Part shown: positions 42,370-51,476 of the stretch, piece by piece
How positions within the stretch are numbered: the stretch's first letter is position 1
How the letters are laid out: every line of letters begins with the position of its first letter
From: Sphingomonas sp. 67-36
Lineage (GTDB): Bacteria > Pseudomonadota > Alphaproteobacteria > Sphingomonadales > Sphingomonadaceae
DNA length: 64,000 bases
Direction: 5' to 3'
Assembly: GCA_001897375.1 (NCBI GenBank)
Contig: MKSU01000008.1
Span: forward strand, 45,742-109,741
Made by a program: the position numbers and the translations under genes
Notes under the pieces: model-generated
What the model was told of the DNA's origin: nothing
Databases searched by the model: none
The model's input: the letters and a program-made list of their open reading frames with translations, nothing else

Positions 42370-43755
42370 TCAGTAACCGACCAGCACGGCGATCATCAGC
42401 GCCGCCGCCGACAGCAGGGTCAGCAGCGCGAACAGCGGCACGGCGAAGCGGAACCAGCGGTTATAGGGAATCCCCGCCGCCGCGAGATAGGCGAGCAGCA
42501 TCCCCGAGGTCGGCGCGAGCATGTTGACGAGGCCGTTGCCGAGCAGGAACGCAAGCACCGTCGTCTGCCCGGACACGCCCGCCGAGGCGGCGATCGGGCC
42601 GAGCACCGGGATGCTCAGCGCGGCCTTGGCCGAGGTGGAGGGGATCAGCAGCGTGAGGATCATCTCCACGCCCATCACGATCGGCGCGACGATCACCGGC
42701 GACATGCCGTGGATGCCGGACGACACCGCCTCGATGATCGTATCGAGGATCTGGCCGTCGCGCAGGATCACTTCCACCGCGCGGCCCATGCCGACCAGCA
42801 GGGCGGCGAGCATCATCGATTTCATGCCGTCGACGAACAGCCCGACGCCCGCCCGCGCCGGCATCCGCGCGGCGAGCACCATCGCGGCGGCGGCAGTGAT
42901 GAACAGGGCGGTGAACTCGCCGTCGTCCCAGCCGAATTCGAGCGATCCCACCACCAGCAGCGCAAGCGTCGCGCCCGCGATCAGCAGGATCGCGAGATGG
43001 CGCGGCGATAGGCGTTCGTCCTCGATTGGCGCGGGGGTGGCGACAGGCCGCGCCTCGCGCAGCACATAGAGCATCGCGATGGCAAGGAACGTCACCCATA
43101 TCGCCAGCCGGAAACCAAGCCCGCTGAACACCGGCACATTGACGATCGGCTGCGCGATGAGCAGGGCAACGGGGCTGGTGACGGAGGCGAGATAGCCGAT
43201 CTTCGCGGCGAGGGTGACGATCGCGAAGCCGAACATCCGGCTCCGCCCCAATCGTTCGGCCAGCGCGATCATCACCGGGATCAGCAGCAGATATTCGGAG
43301 ATCATGCCGAGGAACGTGCTGCCGGCCGAGAAAGCGAGCATCAGCACCGGCACGAGGATCGCCATCCGCCCCCCGCTGATGCCGATCAGGCGCTGGATAC
43401 CGGCGTCCAGCGCCCCGGTGGAGCGCATCACGCCGAACATCCCGCCCAGCGACAGGATCATGAAGATCAGCGGCGCGGATTTCTTCAACCCCGTCGGGAT
43501 CGAGGTGGCGAGCGCGACCGGGCTGACCGGCCGCGCCTCGCCCGCGGCCGGCTTCCCCGGCAGCAGCGCCGCGGGCCCGAGCGGCTTCGGGAGCGATCGA
43601 TAGGTGCCGGCGATCACCGGCGCATTCTCCTTGTCGGAGACGCGCTGGTGCTCGCCGGAGGGAATGACCCAGGTCAGCACGATCGCGAGGATCATCGCCG
43701 CCAGCATCATCAGCACCGGATCGAGCGATCCGTGGTGCCTGCCTTGCCCCGTCAT
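42370..43755 (-). CDS. YfcC-type membrane carrier (C4-dicarboxylate/AbgT-like)
   Basis: The 461-residue protein has about 12 hydrophobic segments and matches the YfcC/DcuC-like ion-transporter superfamily: LTWVIPSGEHQRV near the N terminus, MILSLGGMFGVMRSTGALDAGIQRL, AFSAGSTFLGMISEYLLLIPVMIAL and LIPSTSAKAALSIPVLGPIA. Such carriers import dicarboxylates, amino acids or aminoacyl compounds. It lies 28 bases after the TonB receptor gene and two bases before the CocE-type hydrolase gene, which suggests uptake of an ester or N-acyl amino-acid-like substrate. Confidence 0.88.
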   Translation of the reverse strand: MTGQGRHHGSLDPVLMMLAAMILAIVLTWVIPSGEHQRVSDKENAPVIAGTYRSLPKPLGPAALLPGKPAAGEARPVSPVALATSIPTGLKKSAPLIFMILSLGGMFGVMRSTGALDAGIQRLIGISGGRMAILVPVLMLAFSAGSTFLGMISEYLLLIPVMIALAERLGRSRMFGFAIVTLAAKIGYLASVTSPVALLIAQPIVNVPVFSGLGFRLAIWVTFLAIAMLYVLREARPVATPAPIEDERLSPRHLAILLIAGATLALLVVGSLEFGWDDGEFTALFITAAAAMVLAARMPARAGVGLFVDGMKSMMLAALLVGMGRAVEVILRDGQILDTIIEAVSSGIHGMSPVIVAPIVMGVEMILTLLIPSTSAKAALSIPVLGPIAASAGVSGQTTVLAFLLGNGLVNMLAPTSGMLLAYLAAAGIPYNRWFRFAVPLFALLTLLSAAALMIAVLVGY

Positions 43756-43783
43756 CGTATCGCGCCCGCTGCCGTCGCCAAGC

Positions 43784-46660
43784 CTATAGCTTCACCGAGA
43801 AACGGGCGTAGAGGAAGCGCCCGCGTGCGTCATAAGTGTAGATGTCGTAGTTGATCGGCGCATTGGCATAGGATGCCGGCGGCTGCGTATCGAACAGGTT
43901 GTTGACGCCGATGCCGAACCGCGTGCGCCCGTCCGCCACGTCGAAGCCCACCTCGGCGTCGATATAGGTCACTGCGTTGGTGCGCGCGTCCTTCACCGGG
44001 TTCACCACATCCGTGGTGCTGCCGATGTAACGGGCGCGCAGCGTGGCGTTGGCGCCGTCGCCGTCCCAGTTGAGCGAAGCCTGCCCCTTCCAGCGCGGAT
44101 AGGTCGCGCGCGGCTGATCGCCCTTGCCGGCACGGTTGTCGACGATCGTGCCGCCGGTCGCCGGATCGGGCGAGACGGTGCGGAACGAGCCGAGATAGGA
44201 GGCGTCGACGATCGCGCCGATCCGCCCGATGCCGGTGGTGAAATCGTAACGCACCGTCGCATCCACGCCATCGGTGGTGATCGAATTGAGGTTCTGCGCG
44301 CCTTGCAGCAGGTTGAGGATCGCGCCGGTGCTCGCGTCGCGCTGGACGAGATCGCAGAACACGCCGGCACGCTGCGCGCAGAGCTGCATGATCTGCGTCG
44401 CGGATTGCGAGGCGATCGCGTTCTTGATCTTGATGTTATAGTAATCGACCGTGATCGACAGCCCATGCAGCGGCGTCAGCGCGATGCCCGCGCTGATGCT
44501 GTCGGAGGTCTCCGGCTTCAGGCTGCTGTTGCCGCTGATCACGCCGGGGATCAGGCCGTTCAGATTGTAGTTGATCTGGTTGTAGCCGGTCGGCACGCCG
44601 GCGCAGCCGGGCCTGTTCGGATTGGCCGAGGCGCCGCCGTTGCACGGGTCGGTGCCCTGGAAGCTCGTCTGCCGCGCGCCCTGATACAGTTCGAGGATCG
44701 ATGGCGCGCGGAAGCCCTGCGCATAAGTGCCGCGCAGCAGCACGCCCTCGATCGGGCGATAGCCGAGGCCGCCCTTGAAGGTCGCCTTGCCGCCCACGGT
44801 GGAATAGCGCGAATAGCGCCCGGCGAGGCTGAGATCGAGGCTCTTGCCGAACGGCGAATCCTTCAGCACCGGCACCGACAATTCGCCATAGACCTCATGC
44901 AGGTCATAGCTGCCGCTCGTCGCCGTGCGGGTCTGCGCGGTGGTCTTGGCATAGAGCGCGCCGTTCAGGTAGGTCGGCAGCGCGTTGGCGATCGGATCGG
45001 GATTGTCGACGCCGCGATTGCGGCGATATTCGTAGCCCACCGCCAGCGCGACCTCGCCCGCCGGCAGGTTGAACAAGGTGCCGGTGGCGTTGACCGTGCC
45101 GTTCCACAGCTCGGTGTAATTGGTCTCGCGCGTGGTGAAGCGGATATAGTCCGCCTGTGCCTGCGTCATCGGGCCGAACAGGTTGACCGGCACGCAGCCC
45201 GCCGCCGCCGCGCAGGTCGCGGGATTGCCGAGCGCGAGATAGAGATTGTCGTAGTTGATGCCGTTCAGCGCGGTCGACTTGATATAGTCCTTTGAATAGC
45301 TGCCGAACGCATCCCAGTGCCAGTTGTTGTCGAACAGCCTGAACGAGCCATCCAGCCCGGCGGCGATGCGCCAGGTCTGCACGTCCTGGATATTGTCGCG
45401 GTTGCCGACGTCGCTCATTACCCTGCGGACGCGGAAGGCGGAATTGGCAGCGAAGGCGAGCGCATTGCCGGCCGGCACGCCGTTCGCGGTGCCGAACGGA
45501 TTGAACGGCTGGTTATTGGGAATGTAGAAGCCGCGCACCGTGCCCGCCGTGCCGCCGATATCGAGCAGCACCGGCGAGAAAAGCTGGTCGGACTTGCGCT
45601 CGTTATACAGCCCCTCGAGCTTGAAGTTGAGATTGTCCGCCAGTTCGTAATCGAACCGGCTGTAGAAGCCGTAACGCTGCGACGGGCCGGCGGAATAGAT
45701 GCCCTGCGCCTGCGTGTTGTAGTAATCGCCCGGAAGCGCGGCGGTGTGGAAGGCGTTGTCCGCGCTCGCGCCCGGCCCGTAGAGCGTGCCCGGCGAGTTG
45801 AGCGCGATCGGCGCGCTCGATGCGCCGAAGCCGGCCGGCGTGCCGAAATAGCCGTTCGAGGACAGGCCCGGCAGGATGTAGAGCCCGTTCGGGCTGGTTC
45901 CCGGCGACGTCACCGGCACCAGCGAGGCGGTGGTCAGCGGGCGCGCGTCGGTGCGGATCGGCTTCGATTCATAATAGCTGCCCGACAGGATGATCGAGGC
46001 GCGGCCGAAGCGCTTGCCCACGTTCAGCGTCGCCGAATATTCCGCGCCGTCGCCCTTGTCGGTCACGCCCATGCGGGTTGATCCGCGAATGCCGTCGAAC
46101 GGGCGGATCGTCTTGATGTTGACCACGCCGGCGATCGCATCCGCGCCGTAGATCGCGGAGGCGCCGTCCTTCAGCACCTCCATTCCTTCGATCATTCCCA
46201 TCGGGATGGTGTTGAGGTCCACGAAGTCGCGAAAGCCGCGCTGCCCCACCGCGTCGACCCAGCGGTGCCCGTCGACCAGCACCAGCACGCGGTTGCCGCT
46301 GCCCTCGCTGCCGCCGAGATAGCGCAGGTTGATCGACGACGCGCCATAGGAGGTGCCCTGCGTGCCGTTCGAATTGAGGCTGACGCCTGCCGAGGGCAGC
46401 TTCTGGAGCAGGTCGCCCGGCGAGACGCTGCCGGATTTGGCGATGTCGTCGGCGGTGATGGTCAGCAGCGGGCCGACCGCCGCCGCGTCGCGGCGCTGGA
46501 TGCGCGATCCGGTGACGACGATCTCGCCCGATTCCGGCGCATCCGCCGCCGGGGATGCCGGCAGTTCCTGCGCCCCCGCCGTCGCGCCCATCGCGATCGT
46601 CATCAGGCTGGCGCCCAGCATCATGGCGCCCGCGCGCCGGCAGAAACCCCGTTCGATCAT
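43784..46660 (-). CDS. TonB-dependent receptor
   Basis: The 958-residue outer-membrane receptor has a signal peptide (about 1-30, ending AGAQ), then SGEIVVTGSRIQRRDAA and a plug with GMEVLKDGASAIYGADAIAGVVNI. The barrel ends RFLYARFSVKL. The GSRIxR start and the length of over 900 residues are typical of the Caulobacterales/Sphingomonadales receptors for large ligands such as peptides. It begins the operon TonB receptor, YfcC carrier, CocE hydrolase, LysR. An in-frame ATG at 46675 is an alternative start. Confidence 0.93.
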   Translation of the reverse strand: MIERGFCRRAGAMMLGASLMTIAMGATAGAQELPASPAADAPESGEIVVTGSRIQRRDAAAVGPLLTITADDIAKSGSVSPGDLLQKLPSAGVSLNSNGTQGTSYGASSINLRYLGGSEGSGNRVLVLVDGHRWVDAVGQRGFRDFVDLNTIPMGMIEGMEVLKDGASAIYGADAIAGVVNIKTIRPFDGIRGSTRMGVTDKGDGAEYSATLNVGKRFGRASIILSGSYYESKPIRTDARPLTTASLVPVTSPGTSPNGLYILPGLSSNGYFGTPAGFGASSAPIALNSPGTLYGPGASADNAFHTAALPGDYYNTQAQGIYSAGPSQRYGFYSRFDYELADNLNFKLEGLYNERKSDQLFSPVLLDIGGTAGTVRGFYIPNNQPFNPFGTANGVPAGNALAFAANSAFRVRRVMSDVGNRDNIQDVQTWRIAAGLDGSFRLFDNNWHWDAFGSYSKDYIKSTALNGINYDNLYLALGNPATCAAAAGCVPVNLFGPMTQAQADYIRFTTRETNYTELWNGTVNATGTLFNLPAGEVALAVGYEYRRNRGVDNPDPIANALPTYLNGALYAKTTAQTRTATSGSYDLHEVYGELSVPVLKDSPFGKSLDLSLAGRYSRYSTVGGKATFKGGLGYRPIEGVLLRGTYAQGFRAPSILELYQGARQTSFQGTDPCNGGASANPNRPGCAGVPTGYNQINYNLNGLIPGVISGNSSLKPETSDSISAGIALTPLHGLSITVDYYNIKIKNAIASQSATQIMQLCAQRAGVFCDLVQRDASTGAILNLLQGAQNLNSITTDGVDATVRYDFTTGIGRIGAIVDASYLGSFRTVSPDPATGGTIVDNRAGKGDQPRATYPRWKGQASLNWDGDGANATLRARYIGSTTDVVNPVKDARTNAVTYIDAEVGFDVADGRTRFGIGVNNLFDTQPPASYANAPINYDIYTYDARGRFLYARFSVKL

Positions 46661-46827
46661 GGCAAAGCCCCCCATCTTGTCTATCGATTCGCTGCACAGG
46701 TATCGGATCGCGCGCCGGGCGATAGCTGATGGCGGAACTTCATCGGGCCATACCGTGATCGGTATATGGTTGCCGGTGCGATGCAATGCCGGATTATGGC
46801 CATGCAACAAAAGTGAAAAAGCAGGCG

Positions 46828-47838
46828 ATGTGGCGCAATCCTGATCGGCGCGGAATGCTTGGGGCGATGGGCGCGGCGGCAGTGTTCGCGGGCTCTGCAC
46901 GCGCGCGAGGACGCCGGCCGATGCGCGTCATGCTGCTCGGCCAGTCGCTGATCCAGCGCGACGTCTGCGGTGAGGGCTGGCCGGGAATGAAGGCGCTCGC
47001 CGCGCTGCTGCGGCGGGCGGACGTCGTGTTCACCGATCTCGAAACGCCGATCGACGGGCCGGGGGCGGGCGATCCGACGCGCGCGGACGCGACGCTTCAC
47101 CACGCCCCGCCCGAGGTGCTCGATTGCCTCAAGGCGCTGGGCGTGACGCTGGTGACGACCGCCAACAACCATGCCTGGGATCTGGGCACCGGCGGCATCC
47201 TCTCCACGATCGAGGCGCTGAACCGGCGCGGCATCGTCCACGCGGGATCGGGGCGTGATCTGGTCGGCGCCGCCGCGCCGGCGATCCAGGAGACGCCCGC
47301 CGGAGGCTTCGCGCTGGTCGCGGCGGCGGCGGGCGCGATCCGGCCCGGCGCGGCGGCGGCTCCGGGTCATGCCGGGGTCAATGAACTCCGCAGGCGGGCG
47401 GACGGCACGTTGGAGCCGGCTGATGTCGAGCGGGTGCTGGCCGCGATCCGCGCCGCGCGCGGCGCCGGCGCGACGGTGTTGATGTGCCTCCACAATCATT
47501 ATTGGGAACCGGTGCAGAGCGACACGCCCGCGTGGCAGAAATCCTTCGCGCGCGCCTGCATCGACGCGGGTGCGGCGGCGTTCGTGGGGCATGGCACGCC
47601 GGTGATGCAGGCGCACGAATCCTATCGCGGCGCCCCGCTGTTCCACGGCCTCGGCAATTTCATCTTCCAGACGCGCAAGGTGGACGGTGCTTACGGCGCG
47701 GAGGTATGGCGCTCGATGATCGTCGATGCGCGCTTCGCCGACGGCCGTTTCATCGACGCCCGGCTCCATCCGATCCGCCTGGAAGCGGCAAAGCACGACG
47801 AACTTTCATGGGGCGTGCCGACTCTCGCCAGTTCTTGA
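46828..47838 (+). CDS. CapA-family (poly-gamma-glutamate synthesis type) protein, Tat-exported
   Basis: The 336-residue protein starts with a twin-arginine signal (DRRGMLGAMGAAAVFAGSA). The mature part matches the CapA/PgsA metallophosphatase-like domain: RRADVVFTDLETPID, LVTTANNHAWDLG, TVLMCLHNHYWE and FVGHGTPVMQAHESYRGAPLFHGLGNF. In Bacillus CapA takes part in poly-gamma-glutamate handling; many distant members have no known role. It is divergent from the TonB receptor operon (167-base gap), so it may act on the same peptide-like or glutamyl substrate in the periplasm. In-frame upstream ATGs give an unlikely N terminus. Confidence 0.87.
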   Translation: MWRNPDRRGMLGAMGAAAVFAGSARARGRRPMRVMLLGQSLIQRDVCGEGWPGMKALAALLRRADVVFTDLETPIDGPGAGDPTRADATLHHAPPEVLDCLKALGVTLVTTANNHAWDLGTGGILSTIEALNRRGIVHAGSGRDLVGAAAPAIQETPAGGFALVAAAAGAIRPGAAAAPGHAGVNELRRRADGTLEPADVERVLAAIRAARGAGATVLMCLHNHYWEPVQSDTPAWQKSFARACIDAGAAAFVGHGTPVMQAHESYRGAPLFHGLGNFIFQTRKVDGAYGAEVWRSMIVDARFADGRFIDARLHPIRLEAAKHDELSWGVPTLASS

Positions 47839-47878
47839 GCGCGTTTCGGTATCAGGCGGCAGATTCCATCTGCCGATC

Positions 47879-48229
47879 TCAGGCTTGATCTCCGCCAAAT
47901 TGATCGAAGGCTTCGACGGCCTGCGCCGCGTACATGAGACTGGGACCGGCGCCCATGTAGAGGGCCATCCCCATCGTCTCCATTACCTCGTCGCGGGTCG
48001 CGCCTTTCTTGACCGCAGCCTTGGCATGGAAGGCAACGCAGCCGTCGCAACGGATCGCCACCGAGATGGCGAGGGCGATCAGTTCCTTGGTCTTCACATC
48101 GAGTGTCCCGGCCCTGGTCGCTGCCTCCGCCATTGCGGAAAAGGCCGACATCACTTCGGGGGTGCCGAGCCGGACTTCCTTGATGGCGCCGTTCAGTTCG
48201 GTGGCCATCTGGGGCCAATTCTTGTGCAT
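47879..48229 (-). CDS. AhpD-like carboxymuconolactone decarboxylase family protein
   Basis: The 116-residue protein keeps the AhpD redox site: CDGCVAFHAKAAVKKGATRDEV with Cys-x-x-Cys and the conserved histidine three residues on. It should act as a thiol-disulfide or peroxide/persulfide-handling enzyme. It ends the leftward operon of the sulfide:quinone oxidoreductase, 20 bases after the TolC-type gene, which supports a role in reactive-sulfur or thiol stress. The CMD protein at 10664 lacks this cysteine pair. Confidence 0.88.
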   Translation of the reverse strand: MHKNWPQMATELNGAIKEVRLGTPEVMSAFSAMAEAATRAGTLDVKTKELIALAISVAIRCDGCVAFHAKAAVKKGATRDEVMETMGMALYMGAGPSLMYAAQAVEAFDQFGGDQA

Positions 48230-48249
48230 ATATTCTCTCCTTGGGAAAA

Positions 48250-49509
48250 TCAGCGGCCGAGCAGCGCGAGCAGCCGGTAGGCCGCAACGATGCGATCACC
48301 TTGCGCCCTGGCCTCGCTCACGGCGGCCGCGGTCGCTTCGCGTTCGGCGTCGAGCAGATCGAGTTGGGGTTTCATGCCGACGCGAACCTCATGGCGAACG
48401 CTCTCGCGCGCCTGCGCGGCAGCAAGAGCTTGTTGACCAGCGGCCGCTTCTACCAGCACGGCGGATCGCACGCCCTGAAACGCGCTGATCGTCTGTTCGT
48501 CGACGGCGGAGCGTGCCGCGCGCACGCGGGCGTCGGCAACTCTTGCCGCGCTGTCGGATTCGGCGATCTTCGCCGAGACGCGACCGCCTGAAAACAATTG
48601 CCATCGCGCCCGCACGCCGACCGTGGCGCCGTCGGCGCGATAATCGGGAAAGAACTGATCGCGGATCGTCGCGCCTTCGGCGAATGCCCCGATCGTGGGC
48701 AGGCGCTCGGCCCGCGCGCCTTTTGCGCCGGCACGGGCGGCCTTCAGTGCCGCTTCAGCCTGCGCGAGAGCGGGGTTGCTGGCCCGCGCAGTGTCGAGCG
48801 CTTCATCGAGCGATGCGGGCAGGGCCGGGTTGGCCGGAAGGGGCCGAAGGTCTTGCGGTGCAAGGCCGGTCAGATTGGCGAACCGCGCATCCGCCGAGAC
48901 CGTAGCGCCGCGCGCCGCCTCAAGCGCGGCCCGAGCTTCGGCAAGACGAGCCGCCGCCTGCGCCATGTCGGTGCTGGGGCTTTCCCCCGCCTTGAAGCGA
49001 AGCCGGGCCTGGCGCTGGATCTCCTCCATCTGGCCGACCATCAGCTCATAGAGCGCAACCATGCGCCGCGCGGTCAGCACGTCGCCATAGGCCTGGACCG
49101 TCGCGACGACGATCTGCCCGCGCGTCATGCTTTCACCTGCGCGCGCCGCCGCACTTCCGGCTTTCGCCTGCGCGATCCCGGCGCTGACCCGGCCCCCCAT
49201 ATAGAGGGGCTGCTCAATGGTGAGTTGCGCCGCGCGCGGCGTGACATTGGCTGCCGGAAGCCCGAAAAAGCCCTGAGGGTCAAGCCGGCCGTAGCCGATC
49301 GTCCCGCTCAGCGTCGCGCTGGGGAGCCCTTCGCCCCGCGCTTCCTTGATGCGGGCATCGGCCGCATCGGCGTCCGCCCGCGCCGCCTCGATTTCGGGCG
49401 CGTGGTTCGTGGCGGCCGCGATCGCCTCTTCCAGCGTCGTCGCGCGCGCCGGCATGGCGACGCCCGCCAGCAGGCACGCCAGAAGAGGTATCGCCCGCTT
49501 GCGGATCAT
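48250..49509 (-). CDS. TolC family outer-membrane channel
   Basis: The 419-residue precursor has a signal peptide (1-22, ending ARA) and the long coiled-coil repeats of outer-membrane efflux proteins: TTLEEAIAAATNHAPEIEAARADADAADARIKEA and the matching second repeat TARASNPALAQAEAALKAARAGAKGARAERLP. It forms the exit duct of an RND or similar pump. The inner-membrane adaptor and pump genes lie in the divergent operon at 51477-55753. Its ATG overlaps the stop of the DUF2892 gene. Confidence 0.92.
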   Translation of the reverse strand: MIRKRAIPLLACLLAGVAMPARATTLEEAIAAATNHAPEIEAARADADAADARIKEARGEGLPSATLSGTIGYGRLDPQGFFGLPAANVTPRAAQLTIEQPLYMGGRVSAGIAQAKAGSAAARAGESMTRGQIVVATVQAYGDVLTARRMVALYELMVGQMEEIQRQARLRFKAGESPSTDMAQAAARLAEARAALEAARGATVSADARFANLTGLAPQDLRPLPANPALPASLDEALDTARASNPALAQAEAALKAARAGAKGARAERLPTIGAFAEGATIRDQFFPDYRADGATVGVRARWQLFSGGRVSAKIAESDSAARVADARVRAARSAVDEQTISAFQGVRSAVLVEAAAGQQALAAAQARESVRHEVRVGMKPQLDLLDAEREATAAAVSEARAQGDRIVAAYRLLALLGR

Positions 49510-49712
49510 TTGAAGGCGATCCCCGATCGGACGCCGAACGCCTTGAACACCATGGCGGCGGGGCAGAAGCCGGTGAAGCTCGCCTGAAGCATGTTGAGGC
49601 CGGCGAACGCGGTGAGCGCGATCCACCACGGATGCACGGTCAGCGACAGGACGACGCCGAGCAGAACGACACAGCCGGCGAACGCCATCACGGCACGATC
49701 GAGAGTCATCAT
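49506..49712 (-). CDS. DUF2892 (YgaP-like) membrane protein
   Basis: The 68-residue protein has two membrane helices (about 5-25 and 30-50) and ends GFCPAAMVFKAFGVRSG, the pattern of the transmembrane half of YgaP. YgaP is a membrane-bound rhodanese; here the membrane part is separate, and a stand-alone rhodanese is encoded divergently at 51108. The FCP cysteine is conserved in the family. Two adjacent ATG codons (49712, 49709) follow GGAGTGAG. The gene overlaps both neighbours. Confidence 0.9.
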   Translation of the reverse strand: MMTLDRAVMAFAGCVVLLGVVLSLTVHPWWIALTAFAGLNMLQASFTGFCPAAMVFKAFGVRSGIAFK

Positions 49713-51025
49713 CTCACTCCTTCGCTCGAGGAATCGGAAACCGGGGATCGGAAACGCAGCTTGCGAATGCCCATCGCGTGCATGACGAACTTTTCGTAGA
49801 ATGGCTCGCCCTCGCCCTTGCGGACCTTGCGCAGGAAATATTTCTCGAAGCCGATCTTGGCCAAATGGACCCATTTGCCGCTGGACGACCAGTTGACGTT
49901 GCGCGGCGGAATCTGGGGCTGGGCGACGAAGGCCACGCCGCCATCGCCGAAATCGGCGAGGCACACGGCGTTCCAGGTCGCTTCGGCGCCCGGCGCTTCG
50001 CCTTCGAGGATCGACGCGAGGTTGGCGGCGATCGCCGTCACCATGGATTCGATCATGAAGCCGGTCTTGGGCACGCCCACCGGCACCGGGGTCGGACCCG
50101 TCGGCGGGATGGCGACGCAGACGCCGAGCGCGAAGATTTCGGGGAAGGCGGGATTGCGCTGGTGCTTGTCGACGATGATGAAGCCGCGCGGGTTCGTCAG
50201 GCCTTCGATGTCACGGACGGCGGCGACGCCACGGAAGGCGGGAAGCAGCATCGAATAACCGAACGGCAGATCGTGCGCCTTCCTGACCGACCCGTCCTCG
50301 CCGACTTCCTCGACGTGCATGACGCCCGGATCGACCTTGGTCACGCGGGCATTGGTGATCCATTTGATGTGACGCTCGCGCAGCTCGCTTTCGAGCAGCG
50401 ATTTGGTGTCGCCGACGCCATCCAGGCCGAGATGCCCGATATAGGGTTCGGCGGTGACGAAGGTCATCGGCACCTTGTCGCGGATCTTGCGGCGACGCAG
50501 CTCGGTATCGAGGATCAGCGCGAACTCGTAGGCAGGGCCGTAGCAGGACGCGCCCTGCACCGCGCCGACGACGATCGGGCCGGGATTTTTCGCGAAGGCG
50601 TCGAAGGCGTCGGCCGCCTCGGCCGCATGGGCGGTCTGGCAGACCGAGACGGTATGGCCTTGTGGCCCGAGTCCCTCGATCTCGTCGAAGGCAAGTTCGG
50701 GGCCCGTCGCGATTACAAGATAATCGTAAGTGATTGATGTCCCGTCATTGAGTTCGAGTCGTTTTTCGCTCGCATGGAGGCGTTTGGCGCCGACGGCGGT
50801 GAAGCCGATCTTCTTTTTCGCGAACACCGGCGGGAGGTGGACCTGGATCGCCTCCGGCTCGCGCCAGCGCACGGCGACCCACGGGTTGGAGGGGATGAAA
50901 CTGTATGTATCCGTGTCGGACACGGTCATCACGTCCGCAAGGCCTTTGACGGCGGCCTTGATCTCATAGGAGGCGATCGTGCCTCCCAGGCCTGCGCCCA
51001 ACACCACAATCAGCGGCTTGCCCAT
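49709..51025 (-). CDS. sqr: Sulfide:quinone oxidoreductase
   Basis: The 438-residue flavoprotein has the FAD site VVLGAGLGGTIASYEI and sulfide:quinone oxidoreductase features: GASCYGPAYEF (Cys161), SVCQTAH (Cys129), Cys355 in NAVCLADFG, and PTPVPVGVPKTGFMIESM. The three cysteines sit close to the redox cysteines of the Acidithiobacillus enzyme (128, 160, 356). It oxidises sulfide at the membrane, makes polysulfide or persulfide and reduces quinone. The start follows GGAGGGAT. It heads an operon with DUF2892, TolC and AhpD-like genes. Confidence 0.9.
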   Translation of the reverse strand: MGKPLIVVLGAGLGGTIASYEIKAAVKGLADVMTVSDTDTYSFIPSNPWVAVRWREPEAIQVHLPPVFAKKKIGFTAVGAKRLHASEKRLELNDGTSITYDYLVIATGPELAFDEIEGLGPQGHTVSVCQTAHAAEAADAFDAFAKNPGPIVVGAVQGASCYGPAYEFALILDTELRRRKIRDKVPMTFVTAEPYIGHLGLDGVGDTKSLLESELRERHIKWITNARVTKVDPGVMHVEEVGEDGSVRKAHDLPFGYSMLLPAFRGVAAVRDIEGLTNPRGFIIVDKHQRNPAFPEIFALGVCVAIPPTGPTPVPVGVPKTGFMIESMVTAIAANLASILEGEAPGAEATWNAVCLADFGDGGVAFVAQPQIPPRNVNWSSSGKWVHLAKIGFEKYFLRKVRKGEGEPFYEKFVMHAMGIRKLRFRSPVSDSSSEGVR

Positions 51026-51058
51026 CTGCGATCCCTCCTCATTCAACGTCATTGACTA

Positions 51059-51080
51059 ATATAATCATTACACGTTATAT
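51059..51080. promoter_or_regulatory. Putative ArsR-family operator between sqr and rhodanese genes
   Basis: ATATAA, ten bases, TTATAT form an inverted repeat centred in an unusually AT-rich patch of the 82-base gap between the two divergent genes. Inside it, ATTACACGTTAT (51067-51078) resembles motifs at 59041-59065 and 63426-63437. BigR/SqrR-type repressors bind AT-rich palindromes that cover the promoter, so control by the ArsR protein encoded at 55750 is likely. Confidence 0.55.
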
Positions 51081-51107
51081 GCAATCTACAAACTGTAAGA
51101 GGTTGTC

Positions 51108-51446
51108 ATGCTCGGATTCGGGAAACGCGACGCTCACCGTGAGATCGGCCCCGCCGAACTGCACGCCATGCTGAAGGACGGCACGGTGCTGCTGATCGAC
51201 GTGCGCGAGGCGGGCGAGTTCGCCACCGGCCACATCCCGGGCGCGGTGAACATGCCGCTGTCGGGCTTTTCACCTCGCAATATCCCTGATCCCGAAGGCC
51301 GCACGGTGGTGCTGCAATGCGCGGGCGGGCGGCGTTCGGGACAAGCGCTCGATCAGTGCGCGCAGGCGCAGAGCGCGATCGACACGCATCTCGCGGGCGG
51401 CATCGGCGCGTGGAAAGACGCAGGATTGCCGGTGGTCGGCGGCTGA
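51108..51446 (+). CDS. Rhodanese-like sulfurtransferase
   Basis: The 112-residue single-domain rhodanese has LIDVREAGEFATGHIPGAVNMPL and the catalytic loop CAGGRRS with Cys71 as persulfide carrier. It should move sulfane sulfur from the product of sulfide:quinone oxidoreductase to an acceptor such as thiol or sulfite. No membrane helix is present; the DUF2892 protein at 49506 supplies the membrane part that YgaP has in one chain. It is the first gene of the rightward operon, 30 bases before the RND adaptor. Confidence 0.93.
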   Translation: MLGFGKRDAHREIGPAELHAMLKDGTVLLIDVREAGEFATGHIPGAVNMPLSGFSPRNIPDPEGRTVVLQCAGGRRSGQALDQCAQAQSAIDTHLAGGIGAWKDAGLPVVGG

Positions 51447-51476
51447 GCGCGAAAGGGAAATGGCCGGACGAGGGGT

